Source of the DNA: Trema orientale
Lineage: Eukaryota > Streptophyta > Magnoliopsida > Rosales > Cannabaceae
Direction: 5' to 3'
Length of the DNA stretch: 64,000 bases
NCBI GenBank assembly: GCA_002914845.1
Contig: JXTC01000208.1
Location: 465,888 to 529,887, forward strand
The translations under genes and the position numbers were made by a program. The notes under the pieces were generated by a model, which saw only the letters and a list, made by a program, of their open reading frames with translations, searched no databases and was not told the origin of the DNA. Of the stretch, positions 1 to 10,997 are shown in pieces. Position 1 is the stretch's first letter, and the number at the start of each line of letters is the position of its first letter.

Positions 1-897
1 TTGGCATTTGGCCAGCCTTTGGTAAAGTGTCAACCCAACATTTTTAAACAATTCCCACAGTCTATTTTATCAGTTGACGATGCTTCTTCAAGATATGGAG
101 TGTGGACATCTAACGGCCTTGGTACAGTAGGACCCAGTAATAATGTTGGAGGGTTGAATAATTCCAATAGCAATTTGTTAATGGGCGTGTTGCAGCGACA
201 GCAGCAGCAGCAGCAAAAACAGCAACCACAACTGCAGCAACAGTCCTTGTTACCTGAGCCTAGCCGTTCAATCAATGTGCAACCATCGTGCCTTGTGGTC
301 CCTTCCCAGTCATCAGCCAGTTTCCAGGCTGGTAGTCCTGTTTCAGTGAATCAAAACAGCAACTTTAACAGGAATTCTGTTATTGACTACAGTATTCTTT
401 CACCTCACTCCAATAATTCCGCTTTGAGTGTTGGACATATATCAAATGGAGATATCAAAACTAGTGGCATTCTTTGCGGGTATTCAGCACCCAGTTCCTC
501 TTCTACTATGTCATCTGGCTCGTTAAATGCAGATAATAGCACCAGTCAACAAAATTCAGCTGTGACCAATGGGGATGCCAGACAATTACCAAGGCTTGTA
601 CCTAATATAGCTGACATCCAGGGTTCATATGGTGCTAAATCTGGTGAAATGCTTGATCAAGGACCTCTCAGAAATCTTGGATTTGTTGGTAAAGGGACAT
701 GCATTCCTAGCCGATTTGCAGTGGATGAATTCGAATTGCCAATGAACAACTTGAACCATGGAAATGTGCATTCTGAAAATCATGGTAATCCAGTGAAGCA
801 GGAGCCAAGTATGGATTTCACGAATAATGCAAAAGTAGGTGTTCCAGTAATGCGACAATTTCCTTCAAATGATCTCATGAGTGTCTTCACGAAATAG
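1..897 (+). CDS. Type-B response regulator (ARR), C-terminal part of the last coding exon
   Basis: This reading frame is open from the first base of the window and ends at TAG 895-897, giving the last 298 residues of a larger protein. The upstream receiver and Myb-like GARP DNA-binding domains lie outside the window. What is visible is a low-complexity activation region: a Gln-rich run at local residues 65-81, Ser/Asn-rich stretches, then a conserved tail with CIPSRFAVDEFELP near residue 235 and the ending NDLMSVFTK. This tail is what I remember from plant type-B ARRs, nuclear transcription factors that activate cytokinin-responsive genes after phosphorelay. Family assignment rests on the tail and the Gln/Ser-rich composition. 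Which subgroup (ARR1/2 or ARR10/12) it belongs to is not resolved. Family members are about 550-700 residues, so under half is present. Confidence 0.8.
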   Translation: MAFGQPLVKCQPNIFKQFPQSILSVDDASSRYGVWTSNGLGTVGPSNNVGGLNNSNSNLLMGVLQRQQQQQQKQQPQLQQQSLLPEPSRSINVQPSCLVVPSQSSASFQAGSPVSVNQNSNFNRNSVIDYSILSPHSNNSALSVGHISNGDIKTSGILCGYSAPSSSSTMSSGSLNADNSTSQQNSAVTNGDARQLPRLVPNIADIQGSYGAKSGEMLDQGPLRNLGFVGKGTCIPSRFAVDEFELPMNNLNHGNVHSENHGNPVKQEPSMDFTNNAKVGVPVMRQFPSNDLMSVFTK

Positions 898-1650
898 GTA
901 ACTTATTCAAATATATTTCAGGTAGTTATATTGTGTTTAGGTGGGTGGTTTTGGCTGCTAATGAGTAATGACCTAAGCTTTTTAACGTGGAAATGAAGTA
1001 GATAGCCATATAGGTTAGAGTTTTCTTGTTCAACTATGAATATAGGTGAAAGTTTTCTTGTTCAACTATGAATATTTTACTAGGCCATTTTAACCAAGCC
1101 ATCTTCACACACACGCACACCTTGTTACTGTTTCTGAAGAGTTATAACTTGCTTCTTGTTTGGCATGCATTTCAACAATTGTAACAACTGCAGGCTTCAC
1201 TTGTGTGGTGATTACAAGTTCTTATTCCCACCATTCGTACAGATTGCTTCAGATTCGTAGGTGCTAAGTAGAGATTGCAGTTCCACTTCCAACCCACCAA
1301 AGAAGTAGATATTTCAGTTCAGGTCTTCTCTTCTTTTTTAATTTTCTTAAATAATAGATCTTGAGTTTTAGTGCCTGCACCAGCCTCAGGTGCATTGTGG
1401 AGCTCTGTCATTATTGGAGCTGCAAAAATGTTACAACTAATATTGAATTTTAGGATGTATTATTACCTTCTTTTGGGAATCTGTAGGAAAAATAAATTCT
1501 CAGACTTCCACAACTCGAATTTACGTCCCATATGGTGGCCTCTCACCCCCATAATGTGTTGTTATGTAGGGCTTAGTGTTGCTGAATGTAGCTCGTCTAT
1601 TAGATAATTGTTGAATTATGAAAATTTGTATAATATATCTATCCTATGAC
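898..1650 (+). other. Probable 3' untranslated region of the type-B regulator, possibly spliced
   Basis: The stop codon TAG is followed directly by GTAACT, a good splice donor. A pyrimidine-rich stretch ending AACTGCAG at 1193 would be a matching acceptor, so the 3' UTR may contain an intron at 898-1193. A direct repeat of about 45 bases (AGAGTTTTCTTGTTCAACTATGAATA type) lies at 1017-1077. AATAAA occurs near 1490 as a possible polyadenylation signal. The transcript end is not determined. The open frame at 1371-1607 has no recognisable protein and looks like chance. Confidence 0.4.
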
Positions 1651-3447
1651 GTTGTCTACATACCCAGCTGGCTTTTCAATTTTATTGTGTAAGCATAAAA
1701 AGAAAGGTATATTTTTGTTGTGTAATTGGCCATTTTACTTCGAAGTTATTTTCTCCCTTAAGCTTGGCTTGTAACAGGCGAGTGTTGATCAGAGTCTTAG
1801 GTTAATGGTTTTCTCTGTTGACTGTACTTTCCTAGTTTGTTAATGAATTATGATAGAAGGCGGTCGAAAATGTGCGCTTCTTGTCTCTTTCAGCTTAAGT
1901 CTTGTGCTTGTGTTCTTTTATTTACTTAATTAACTATAGAGAAAGGGTTTCTTTTTTTTTTTTTTGTCTTTTTTTAATTCTCAGTCTACAGATGAGAATT
2001 CGTATTTACGAGGATACAAATCTTACAAATACGTAAGAGAACTAGTTACGATTTACTAACTTGACATTATTATTTCTGTTATTCTTATTTTCTTTCTGAA
2101 TATCTCGTTTCTTGGCACCCCGGATATTCCAAATAAGTCAACTCGTTGAGATTCTGCCATGAAGCTGAGTGCACATGGTCACTTTACAATTTCTTGGGTA
2201 ACTGAAGAAAAGATTATATGCTTGATCTTCGCATCTGATGCCAGACCATGAGTTTGATGCTTTTATTTCTTTCAAGTTTAAGATAATAATAACAATGCCC
2301 TTGAAGTAAGCATTTTTATAGTTCGTAGAATTTTTGTTTTGATCGACTCTTTTTTTTTTTTTTTAATAAAAGACCACATCAACGTTGATATAACAATGTA
2401 TAAATTGTTTCTCTTTTAAACTAATTGATGGCATATATGGAAGTTGGAACGATTTGTCTGCTCAATGTTAACTTCTCTTTCTCTCTTTTTTTTTTTTATC
2501 TTTATTTTTACTTTTGACTATCATCATTATTTAAAGACCCAAATGCATTTGTATAATATAAGACAAGTGTCACGTACCAAATTTTGCATACATCATGTAG
2601 TACATTAAATAAGAGTTTGTTATGTCTAAAAGAAAAAGAAAATAAATAAGAGATACCTAGGTATTATGAAGATATGTATTACATACAAGGAGCGAAGTCT
2701 ACTCCTATAGGTCTCGTGCGACGGAGGTTTTTTTTTTTCCTTTTTTTTTTAAGAGGTTTTTTGCAAAATATATCTTTACAAAGTGTATTTTGGGAAATAC
2801 ATCTCTGTTAATAATTTTTAGGTGAATATATCTTTTAAAATTTTAAATTACTTTAAAAAAAAAATGTCTCTAAGAGTTCACATTCCAACTAGATATGGGA
2901 GGTCTAGTTACTAGATTATTTGTTTAGAGCTTCTAAAGACTCATGTCTAACGTTTTTGACACTATATCTAGTGTATAACATTCAAATAAAGATTCATATC
3001 TACCTAAATATGAGAGGTTGAGTTGCAAGACACTTTATTTAGCGTCGCTCAACACTCGTATGTATTGCTCTTAATACCCTGTCTAGTGCTCAATATTTAA
3101 ACTTTTTTTTTTTTTTTCTCTTTTTCAGTCGAGTTGCTAGACACTTTTGTCTAGCACTTGACATCATATCTAACTTGACACCATGTCTAACGCTTTTGAT
3201 TTAAGGGTATATTAATCCTTTTGTACTTTTTTTATTTTTTAAAAATTTTTAAAAGAGTGTAGTTACATAAAAATTATAAAAATTATTGAAAGGGGTATAG
3301 TTTCTAAAATTGACTCTAGAGAAGAGTATTTCACTTAATTTCTCTATTAGTATTTGAGAAAAGAATAAAAAGTAGAAGATTTTTTGAAAACCGTGTTAGG
3401 TAACCAATATTTACATTGCATTAATTTGTTATTAGTTTTGGGCGCGT
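1651..3447. other. Intergenic, AT-rich, no gene seen
   Basis: This is low-complexity AT-rich DNA with many poly-T tracts (near 1952, 2350, 2486, 2727 and 3102). At 2760-3320 there are loosely repeated phrases of the CTAGACAC / CTAACGC type, suggesting an old decayed repeat. No coding frame with family resemblance was seen on either strand. Confidence 0.5.
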
Positions 3448-3603
3448 CTACAGTAGGGGTGCCCCTACGTAGGGTCCTGTCTATTCACCGTTGGATGGGA
3501 ATCTGTATATAAATAGATTCTCCACAGATTCCCGTTATTCTCCACAGATTCCTATCCAACGATAATTAAGGCATGACCCTACGTAGGGACGCCGCTACCG
3601 TAG
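3448..3603. mobile_element. Small MITE-like inverted repeat, about 156 bp
   Basis: The left end CTACAGTAGGGGTGCCCCTA and the right end GGGACGCCGCTACCGTAG are imperfect inverted complements, and CCTACGTAGGG occurs in both arms. The middle has a second inverted phrase (GGATGGGAATCTG and CAGATTCCTATCC). Size and structure fit a non-autonomous DNA transposon. No convincing target duplication was seen, so the superfamily is open. Confidence 0.55.
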
Positions 3604-5040
3604 CCATCCTCGTTAGTTTTAGATTTAACTTCTCGTTTATTATAGTATATACACACCCCCTTTAGTAATATTACGTACAATATTGGTATTATACACACTA
3701 TATTTTATTGGATTATATAGCCGAATTGGGTACTTTGTCAATTGTATGTAACAATAGTAGTACTTTTTAGTTTTTACTTAAAATGGATTATTACACACGT
3801 AGTACGGGTGAGCTGGCAAAACAGTCTTTTCCAAAACACACATTTACAAATAGACCTATATTTTTAATTTATTCACAAAATAGTACGTCTCGACATTGCT
3901 CAACTACAAGCAATATTTCTTGGGCCGTATAAAATATTTTTTTACTTATTCTATTTTCTTTTATCTAAATTTTTTATTACCAGTTCAATTTATTTATTTT
4001 TATTACAATAGATTTTTTTGTTACTATTTATCATTTAATACTAATTTATTTTAAATTGTTTAATATTTAACAATTTACTAGTATAACCAATCAAATTAAT
4101 ATAAAACAATACAGAATATTTATAACATTTAATAGCATATTTTTATACACTTATTTTCAAAATATATCGTACTATATACAAAAATAAAATAATTTTCAAC
4201 GTCGTGTAAAAATATTTTAATAGCTCTTTTCAACTCAGGGTATATTAGTCACACAAAAAAAGAAACCTAGTTGTTTATTTTACTAACTATGAAATATGTA
4301 GTATACAGGCTGCATATATAAATTTTTTTTTTTTTTTGGGTTAAAAAAAGCGGAACTTGATCAGCTCATCTAAAATTTTCATTTATATTATTTATAATAA
4401 AACCTTATAGAGGATATCTAACTCTAACTTGTGTTTTCACATGAGTTGAGCTGCTGAGGTCGACACTTGGTACACATGCCTGTGCACGTTATCGTGTATG
4501 AGAGTCCGATTTTTTTCGTTTTCTTTTTTTTTTTTGGTGTTTTTTTTTCCTAAGGAATATAAGAGTCTTTGATGTGTGTGATCAAATGATAGTATTTCAA
4601 AATTAGAAATGAATCATTGGAGATTGAGTTGGACACAACTGTTTTTCGAAAATTTGATTCCCATTTCGTGACACTACTCGAGTATAATTCTCGAATATTA
4701 AAAGTCAGCAAAAATGCATTTGAAATTTGAAGCATTTTTCGAATGGTTCTCAGTTCTCACACACGGTAGTTTTACAATTTTGCTGCAATACGAAATTTGA
4801 CAAGTGGTATGAATGACAATCATAATTTCTGTTAGATTGTTACACCAAACACATTTCTAGCACTACTCATCTTCAAACCACTGAAAAAAAATTAAGAAAA
4901 TGCTATCACGATTTTTTGATTTCCTTTTAATAATTTTTTTGGGTTTTGTTTTTGTTATGCCGAGGATTTTTTATTTATATTTATATTTATTTATTTATTT
5001 TTTAAAGCGTGATGCATGAGTGATGCTTGTCATGAATTTG
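3604..5040. other. Intergenic, very AT-rich, no gene seen
   Basis: The stretch is AT-rich with poly-T runs near 4327 and 4525 and short TTTA repeats near 4975-5000. The minus-strand open frame at 4550-4735 has no recognisable features. I see no transposon ends here. Confidence 0.45.
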
Positions 5041-5480
5041 TCAAAGTCCGACATCCAACGTGGCACATGTCACACTGGTTGCTCTCCAAGTTTTCTTCTC
5101 CAAAGAATAAGAGTGGTGTGTTGTATTGCTTCCCATATTTTCCCATAAGAAACTAGACACACACACAAAGAAAGTAGCATTCATTCATAGCTAACTCAAA
5201 GCAACAAATTCTAGACTAGTATTCCTGATCGCAATTACCATCCAACCGTTATTTCAATTAGCATCCAACCAGTATTTTGGCATGTTACTTTTAATTTAAC
5301 CTCTCTCTCTCTCTCTCTCTCCCTCTCCCTCTCCAAGTTCTTAATAGTCAGCTAAAGGCTAAAGCTTTGCATTAAAGTTTGATCCTTGGTCTTTACTCTC
5401 TAGTGTTCCGTTTTGTCAACGCAAACTTTCACATCTGTGTGTGTGTGTTTAATTTGTTGGGGTCTTTTGACTTATCAAAA
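5041..5480 (+). promoter_or_regulatory. Likely original promoter/leader of the SEC14-like gene, now separated from it
   Basis: This stretch has features of a plant gene leader: ACGTGGCAC near 5059, AC- and GT-rich runs, and a (CT)n pyrimidine tract at 5303-5335 like the one just upstream of the ASADH start codon. It lies immediately left of a foldback transposon whose other end is only 118 bp from the SEC14-like ATG. I infer that it was next to the coding region before the insertion. No clear TATA box was fixed. Confidence 0.35.
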
Positions 5481-6901
5481 GAGAAATTTCATTAAATATG
5501 TTCTAAATGAGAGTTATTTACAACCGTATGTCTGCCCTAATAAAATTTCAAAAAATATGACTAGACCCCTTTGAAAAGACTCAATTACCCTCGAAACTTA
5601 GATTTAGCTTTCTTTCACTTTTTCTCGTTCTTCCATTTCTCTTTTTCTACGCTTCCTCTCAATCTTCAGTTTTCTCTCAACTAAATAATTTTCTTAATAA
5701 TCAAAGCTTAAAGAAACGTAATGGGTATAATTTAAAATATTTGGTATTTAAATTTCGAGACGTTCTGTGATTGATTCTGCATTAAAAATAAAATTTGGAT
5801 CAATTTCTATGAATTTCTAGAAATTTGAACTAGCTATCCCGATGAACATCGAAACTTTTCGATGAAATTCGATGCTATTTCAATGAACTATGTTTTTCTA
5901 ATGAAATCTGAAAAATTGAGTATAGTCATCGAAATAGCATCGAATTATCATCGAATTTCATTAAATTCCATTATAAAAACACACTTTATTGAAATAGCAT
6001 CGAAATAGCATCGAATTATCATCGAAATAGCATCGAATTATCATCGAAATGCATCGAAATTAATCGAATTTCATCGAAATTAATCGAATTTCATCAGATT
6101 CTATTAAAAAAACACACTTTATTGAAATGCCATCGAAATAGAATCGAATTATCATCGAAATGCATCGAAATTCAACGAATTTCATCGAAATTCATCGAAT
6201 TTCATTAGATTCCATTATAAAAACACACTTCATTGAAATGCCATCGAAATAGCATTAAATTACTATCGAAATGCATCGAATTTCATCAGATTCCATTATT
6301 AAAATACACTTCATTGAAAAGGCATCGAATTATCATCGAAATGCATCGAAATTCATCGAATTTCATCAGATTCCTTTATAAAAACACATTTCATCGAAAT
6401 TATATTGAATTTCATCTAATGAGCATCGAAATGGCATCGAAATATATCGAAGTTTTCGATATTTGTTGGGGTAACTAGTCCAAATTTTCAGAAAATTCTT
6501 ATAAATTGATCTAAATTTAATTTTTAATACAAAATTCACAACAGAACATCTCAAAACTCAAATACAAACTATTTTAAATTATACCCACAATATTTAAATA
6601 TAGAAATTTCTTCATAGTTGACGAGCTAGATGACAACGAGAGAGAGTGAGAACTCGAAGCTTCAATGGTGAATGGAGGAGGAGAAGAGAACAACTGAACG
6701 AGTGAGCGAAAGAGAATAACCGCCAAATATTGTTCTTTTTTTTCTTTTTTTTTCTTTTGATTTTTTTTTTTCAAAACTAAATAATTAAAATTATGTTTTT
6801 AGGGGTATTTTGGTCAGAGAGTCATATTTTTTGAACAATTAGTGGAGGAGTCGTATGCTTGTAAATAGCTCTTATTAAGAGCATATTTAATGAAATTTCT
6901 C
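5481..6901. mobile_element. Foldback Mutator-like (MULE) element with 8-bp target duplication
   Basis: The ends are inverted complements: GAGAAATTTCATTAAATATG on the left and its near-exact complement, ending GAAATTTCTC, on the right. The similarity of the arms extends about 100 bp strongly and then weakly for some 400 bp. TATCAAAA occurs directly outside both ends (5473-5480 and 6902-6909), a perfect 8-base target duplication. The GAGAAATT terminus, long arms and 8-9 base duplication fit Mutator-like elements. No transposase is seen, so the element is non-autonomous. The middle is a repeat array, listed separately. Confidence 0.8.
5925..6445. repeat. CATCGAAAT-type tandem array inside the foldback element
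   Basis: Short phrases CATCGAAAT, CATCGAATT and CATCGAAATGCATCGAAAT repeat dozens of times in a 9-18 base rhythm. A higher-order unit marked by AAAAACACACTT recurs near 5978, 6112, 6223, 6303 and 6383, with spacing of about 80-130 bases. The open frame at 6233-6478 is a product of the array and not a gene. Confidence 0.85.
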
Positions 6902-7019
6902 TATCAAAACTTGCCCATTTGAAAAGAAGGGTCAGAATCACTTTTGGGGTGCTCTGAATTTGAGTCCCAACTCCCAAGTCTTAAAACCAGAGCAAAAAGA
7001 CCATCTTTGCCAAGCTCTA

Positions 7020-10000
7020 ATGGAGGGAAACCAAGAAATCGCACTGACCCAGATGAGGAAATCGGTCGAGAAGCTTGGCTGCTCCACTGAGGTACAAAAA
7101 CACCGTTCTTTTGTATCACCCCAGAAGTAGATTTTGTGGTTATTCAGTTTGGTTCTTTATTTATTAATTTATATGTCTCGAAAATTTCGCAGAAGTATGG
7201 TGAGCCAACACTAATGAGATTCTTAATTGCGAGGTCTATGGACCCTGATAAAGCGGCAAAGATGTTTGTTCAGTGGCAGAAATGGAGGGCTTCCCTTGTT
7301 CCAAATGGGTTCATTTCTGACTCCGAAGTACCAGATGAATTAGCAGCTAAAAAGATTTATTTGCAGGGCTTATCGACCAAGGGATACCCGGTGATGATTG
7401 TAAAAGGCTGCAACCATTTTCCCTCAAAAGACCAGCTTCAATTCAAAAGTAACTCGTTACACATATTTAAATTTATATATTTATATATTACATATATTTA
7501 TTTGAATCTACACATAATATATATATATATTTGCAATATATAAATATTTCATAAGAAGGGTCTTTTATATTTGGGAATTTCATGTTTATGCATTTATTGT
7601 TCTTTCTAGTTTTTCCTTGCTGATTCTGTTCTAGTCGTTGCATTGATGCCTCTGGATAAAAGTTTGTCCGATTAATGGGCCATGCCTGAAAATGCGAATA
7701 AGAGAATAGTTCCAATGTAGAAAAGGTTTATTAAATTAGGATGAGTTAGACTTTATTGCTTGTTGTGATACCTAACCATATGGGACCATAAAATGGTATT
7801 TGTTAATGTTTTATTTTCGTGTATATTGGCTGGCCTTTCATATTATCAGATGGATTTGCTTGGTGTTTGTTTGGTCCTTGTGGACTTTGGTACCTTCTAC
7901 CAGAAGGTAATAAAATAATGAAAGCCAGTTAATAGGAGTGAAAGTGGATCTTCACTGAGGTCAACTACTATGATCTCAAGCATCTTTTTCTATCAGCTCC
8001 CCTCCCCCACGTATGATTTTAATATAATAATTCTTGTTATTTGGATTAATGATCCATCAATAAGATTTGTTTTTTGTTTTTTATTTCTAAAGAACAATAA
8101 AAAGAGCATTTGCCTCTGTCATGGTTGGGCATGGGCAATTGGATTAAACTTTGGTCTTGGAGGATGGTCTAAGTATAGGCCAATTTAATTATGTGGTGGG
8201 CCTTCAATAGCATTCGCCACCAAAAGACACCGGAGAGAACATCATGCATGCACAAATTACTTTCTGTTTTATATTATAGGGTGTTTTTTGTGTATGTCTG
8301 TGTTTCAATGTAATCATGTTTTGGTTCATTTTATATCATTCTATTCTGGGTGATCTTTCGTTTAACATTATAAATTCATTCGGCAGCCGTGATACCTATA
8401 CTATTGATTGGCTTTGGCCTATAGTTATTGTATTGGGCAATAGTAAAAGAAGACATGCATAAATGTATAGAAATAATAGAATCAAGTCCGAATTTCTTGC
8501 ATCATTTCTGTGATAATAACTAACTGTTGAATACTCTGTTTGCTTTTTCTTGTTTCGCCCTGCAGAATTTGTGGTCCACCTCCTTGACAAGACTATTGCA
8601 AGGTAGCCCTCGATTTAACTAATGTTAATGCCTCAGTGAAAGAAACGGGGTAAATTTAGGCAATTATATGACTTGTGAGCAGATTTAAAATTTGTTGGGT
8701 TCACTGCAGTATGAAATTATTGTTCATAGTCAATTATACTTGTAACAAAAACACAATAGTGAATGCTTCTTAACAAACATGTAGCACTGTGTATGCACAG
8801 ACTAGGCTTGTCATGCCTCATGCATCTCGAAACTGGAGTTTTTGGTTCACTTTAGACCAAATCCATTCATATAGATAAATATGTCTCCGTTCATTGTTGG
8901 AAGCATGGTCTACTTATAGATTTAAAAAGAATAAAGTTTACATCTTTCAGTGGAGGAATTGGAATATCCTTTGATTTGGATGTTCATTCTGCTGATTTCA
9001 GTTCTTTTAAAGGAAGAGAGATTGGGAATGAAAAGTTGATTGGCATTCTTGATCTGCAAAATATCTCATTAAAGAACGTTGATGCTCGTGCACTGATCAC
9101 CGGATTTCAGTTTCTACAGGTGAGTCTCTTATATTCCATTTTCCCCAGGTTGTGTGTGGGCACTGAAAGGCAGAGAACAAGCATGGTGCATTGAGGGAGA
9201 CATTGGTGACATGTCTCTCAAATGGCGCATTTCAGTACCATTGGTAGCATCTAAAGATTTATTTATTTATTTTTTGTTTTTGTTTGTTTGTTTTTTTTCT
9301 TTTGGTTTTTGAGAAAAGGGAAAATGATGATATGAACAGATTTTTTTGCTGATGCATCTCTTCATATCATAAATAATAAGGTGGTGCACCTACATGCATA
9401 TTACTGAGTTGATGATGGCATCTCTTTTTCTTATTCATGCATTAATTGGTTGTTCATTTCCAGCCATTCTATTAACGAGTTCATTCCCCTGAGAATATGT
9501 CAAATTGCTTGTGATTCTAGCCTTATAACAATTTACAATTGTCCTGTGAACTTAGACTTTGTGCTCCTGCGTTTGGCCGGCCCTGTATCTATAGTTTCGT
9601 TTCCGTTTCCGATTCTTTTTGATTTCACATGTTTTCTCATCAGTTCTCTCGAGCTACTCTTCAACTGAATTCTTTGATGATCTAGATGTAAATCATTCAC
9701 TAGGTTGTTTTTGTTGTTTTAAAATCTGTTTGCTGAAGATGGTTTCCGGGTCAACTGTTCTTTGCCTTACAATTCCTGGTTACCGAGGTTTGCCTCGTGT
9801 TGAATTATAATCACTATTTCCTATGTCATCAAGTGATGGTTCAGATTTTTCGAAGGTTCTGTTGTGATCCTTGTAGCTCCGTGTTATTAAATTTGTTGTG
9901 ATCCTTGTAGCTTTGTGTTAGTAGATTTGATGCCCTGAGTGTGTGATGTATGTCTAATGTAACCTTTTGCATGTACTTATTAAACCTTCAGTCTTACTAC

Positions 10001-10630
10001 CCTGAACGTCTGGCAAAGTGCTTCATTTTACACATGCCGTGGTTCTTTGTAAGTGTTTGGAGGCTGGTTTCTCGCTTCCTTGAGAGGGCAACTCTAGAAA
10101 AGGTAAGTTTATCTATTAATATAATATGTTAAGGGATATAAACTCATGAATTGGTGCATTGCAAATACATATGGCTGCAAATTTGCAACTCAATGTGTCA
10201 AAATGCTGAAAAAGAAATTATGTCATTCTTCATCAAGTTTGTAAGCGTTTGGAATTTCACAGTTGAGATTTCTTCATTTTGTTTTGTGGATATTATATGC
10301 ACATTCTCGTGAATGCTTATGTGTGTGTCGCGCTCGTAGCAAGCTTGAGCGCTAGAAGAAGAGAGTGAAAACAAAATATGTCATTCTTTATCAAGTTTCA
10401 TTTATTCTATCTCCACTCAAAGTTGTAGACGAAAAAGAAATTGTTCCATTCAAGTAGATCGGGATTTCAACGTTTGAGATTTTGAAATGCAGATTGTAAT
10501 TGTGACCAATGACGACGAAAGAAGTGATTTCATAAAAGAAGTTGGTGAAGAAACCTTGCCAGAAGAGTACGGCGGGCGTGCAAAACTTAGATTGCTCCAA
10601 GAGGTCGAATTGGCCCCATTGGAGGATTGA
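7020..10630 (+). CDS. SEC14-like CRAL-TRIO lipid-transfer protein, six exons, 243 aa
   Basis: Joined exons are 7020-7091, 7193-7448, 8566-8602, 9002-9119, 9992-10102 and 10493-10630; all introns are GT-AG and the frame is kept throughout. The protein starts MEGNQEIALTQMRKSVEKLG. Residues about 30-60 form a CRAL-TRIO N-terminal helix region (LMRFLIARSMDPDKAAKM), and about 75-225 the lipid-binding fold, with GILDLQNISLKNVDA near 139, FILHMPWFFVSVWR near 173 and LPEEYGGRAKL near the C terminus. Plant members of this short class are about 250 residues and are thought to carry phosphatidylinositol or related lipids between membranes; the ligand here is unknown. The ATG fits the family start. Exon 4 could use an upstream acceptor at 8950 in the same frame, adding 17 residues; the shorter form matches the family better. 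A foldback transposon ends 118 bp upstream and another begins 367 bp downstream. Confidence 0.88.
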
Positions 10631-10997
10631 ATCCAAAAATGCTTCAAGGTTGGCCTACTATCACAGCCTTTACTCCTATCAAATGATTAGGAATAAATGA
10701 TGCATAATGTTGAGACAACAGGCTGTAGCTAGCTTCAAGCTATTTTATTCAGTTATTTGTAGTAATTAATTATATGCTGCCATCTATCGAAATGTCTACC
10801 AAATAAGAGGTACTTTTTTTTTTTATATTAAAAAAAAAAGCCAAATAACGCCTTATTGGTAATGTGGCTAGTTCTGTCAATTTAGGGTGATGTGTTGTAT
10901 CCATTTTTTAAGCATTTATTCTACCATTCGGAAGGGCATTTTTGAGATTTCAAGAGCATATTTTCATGAATTTGGACATGTAGCTAGGCTTACACAA
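10631..10997 (+). other. 3' flank/UTR of the SEC14-like gene
   Basis: This 367-bp AT-rich stretch separates the stop codon from the downstream foldback element. It contains a T/A run at 10816-10840 and the left copy of the transposon target duplication (TTACACAA, 10990-10997). The polyadenylation site was not located. Confidence 0.45.

Noticed and set aside
30-858. Minus-strand open frames inside the type-B regulator
   Set aside because: They are shadows of the plus-strand coding frame; the Cys/Gly-rich translation comes from the CAG repeats.
6574-7119. Minus-strand frames near the SEC14-like start
   Set aside because: One is a low-complexity Lys/Ser translation of the transposon arm and the other is antisense to exon 1; neither resembles a protein family.
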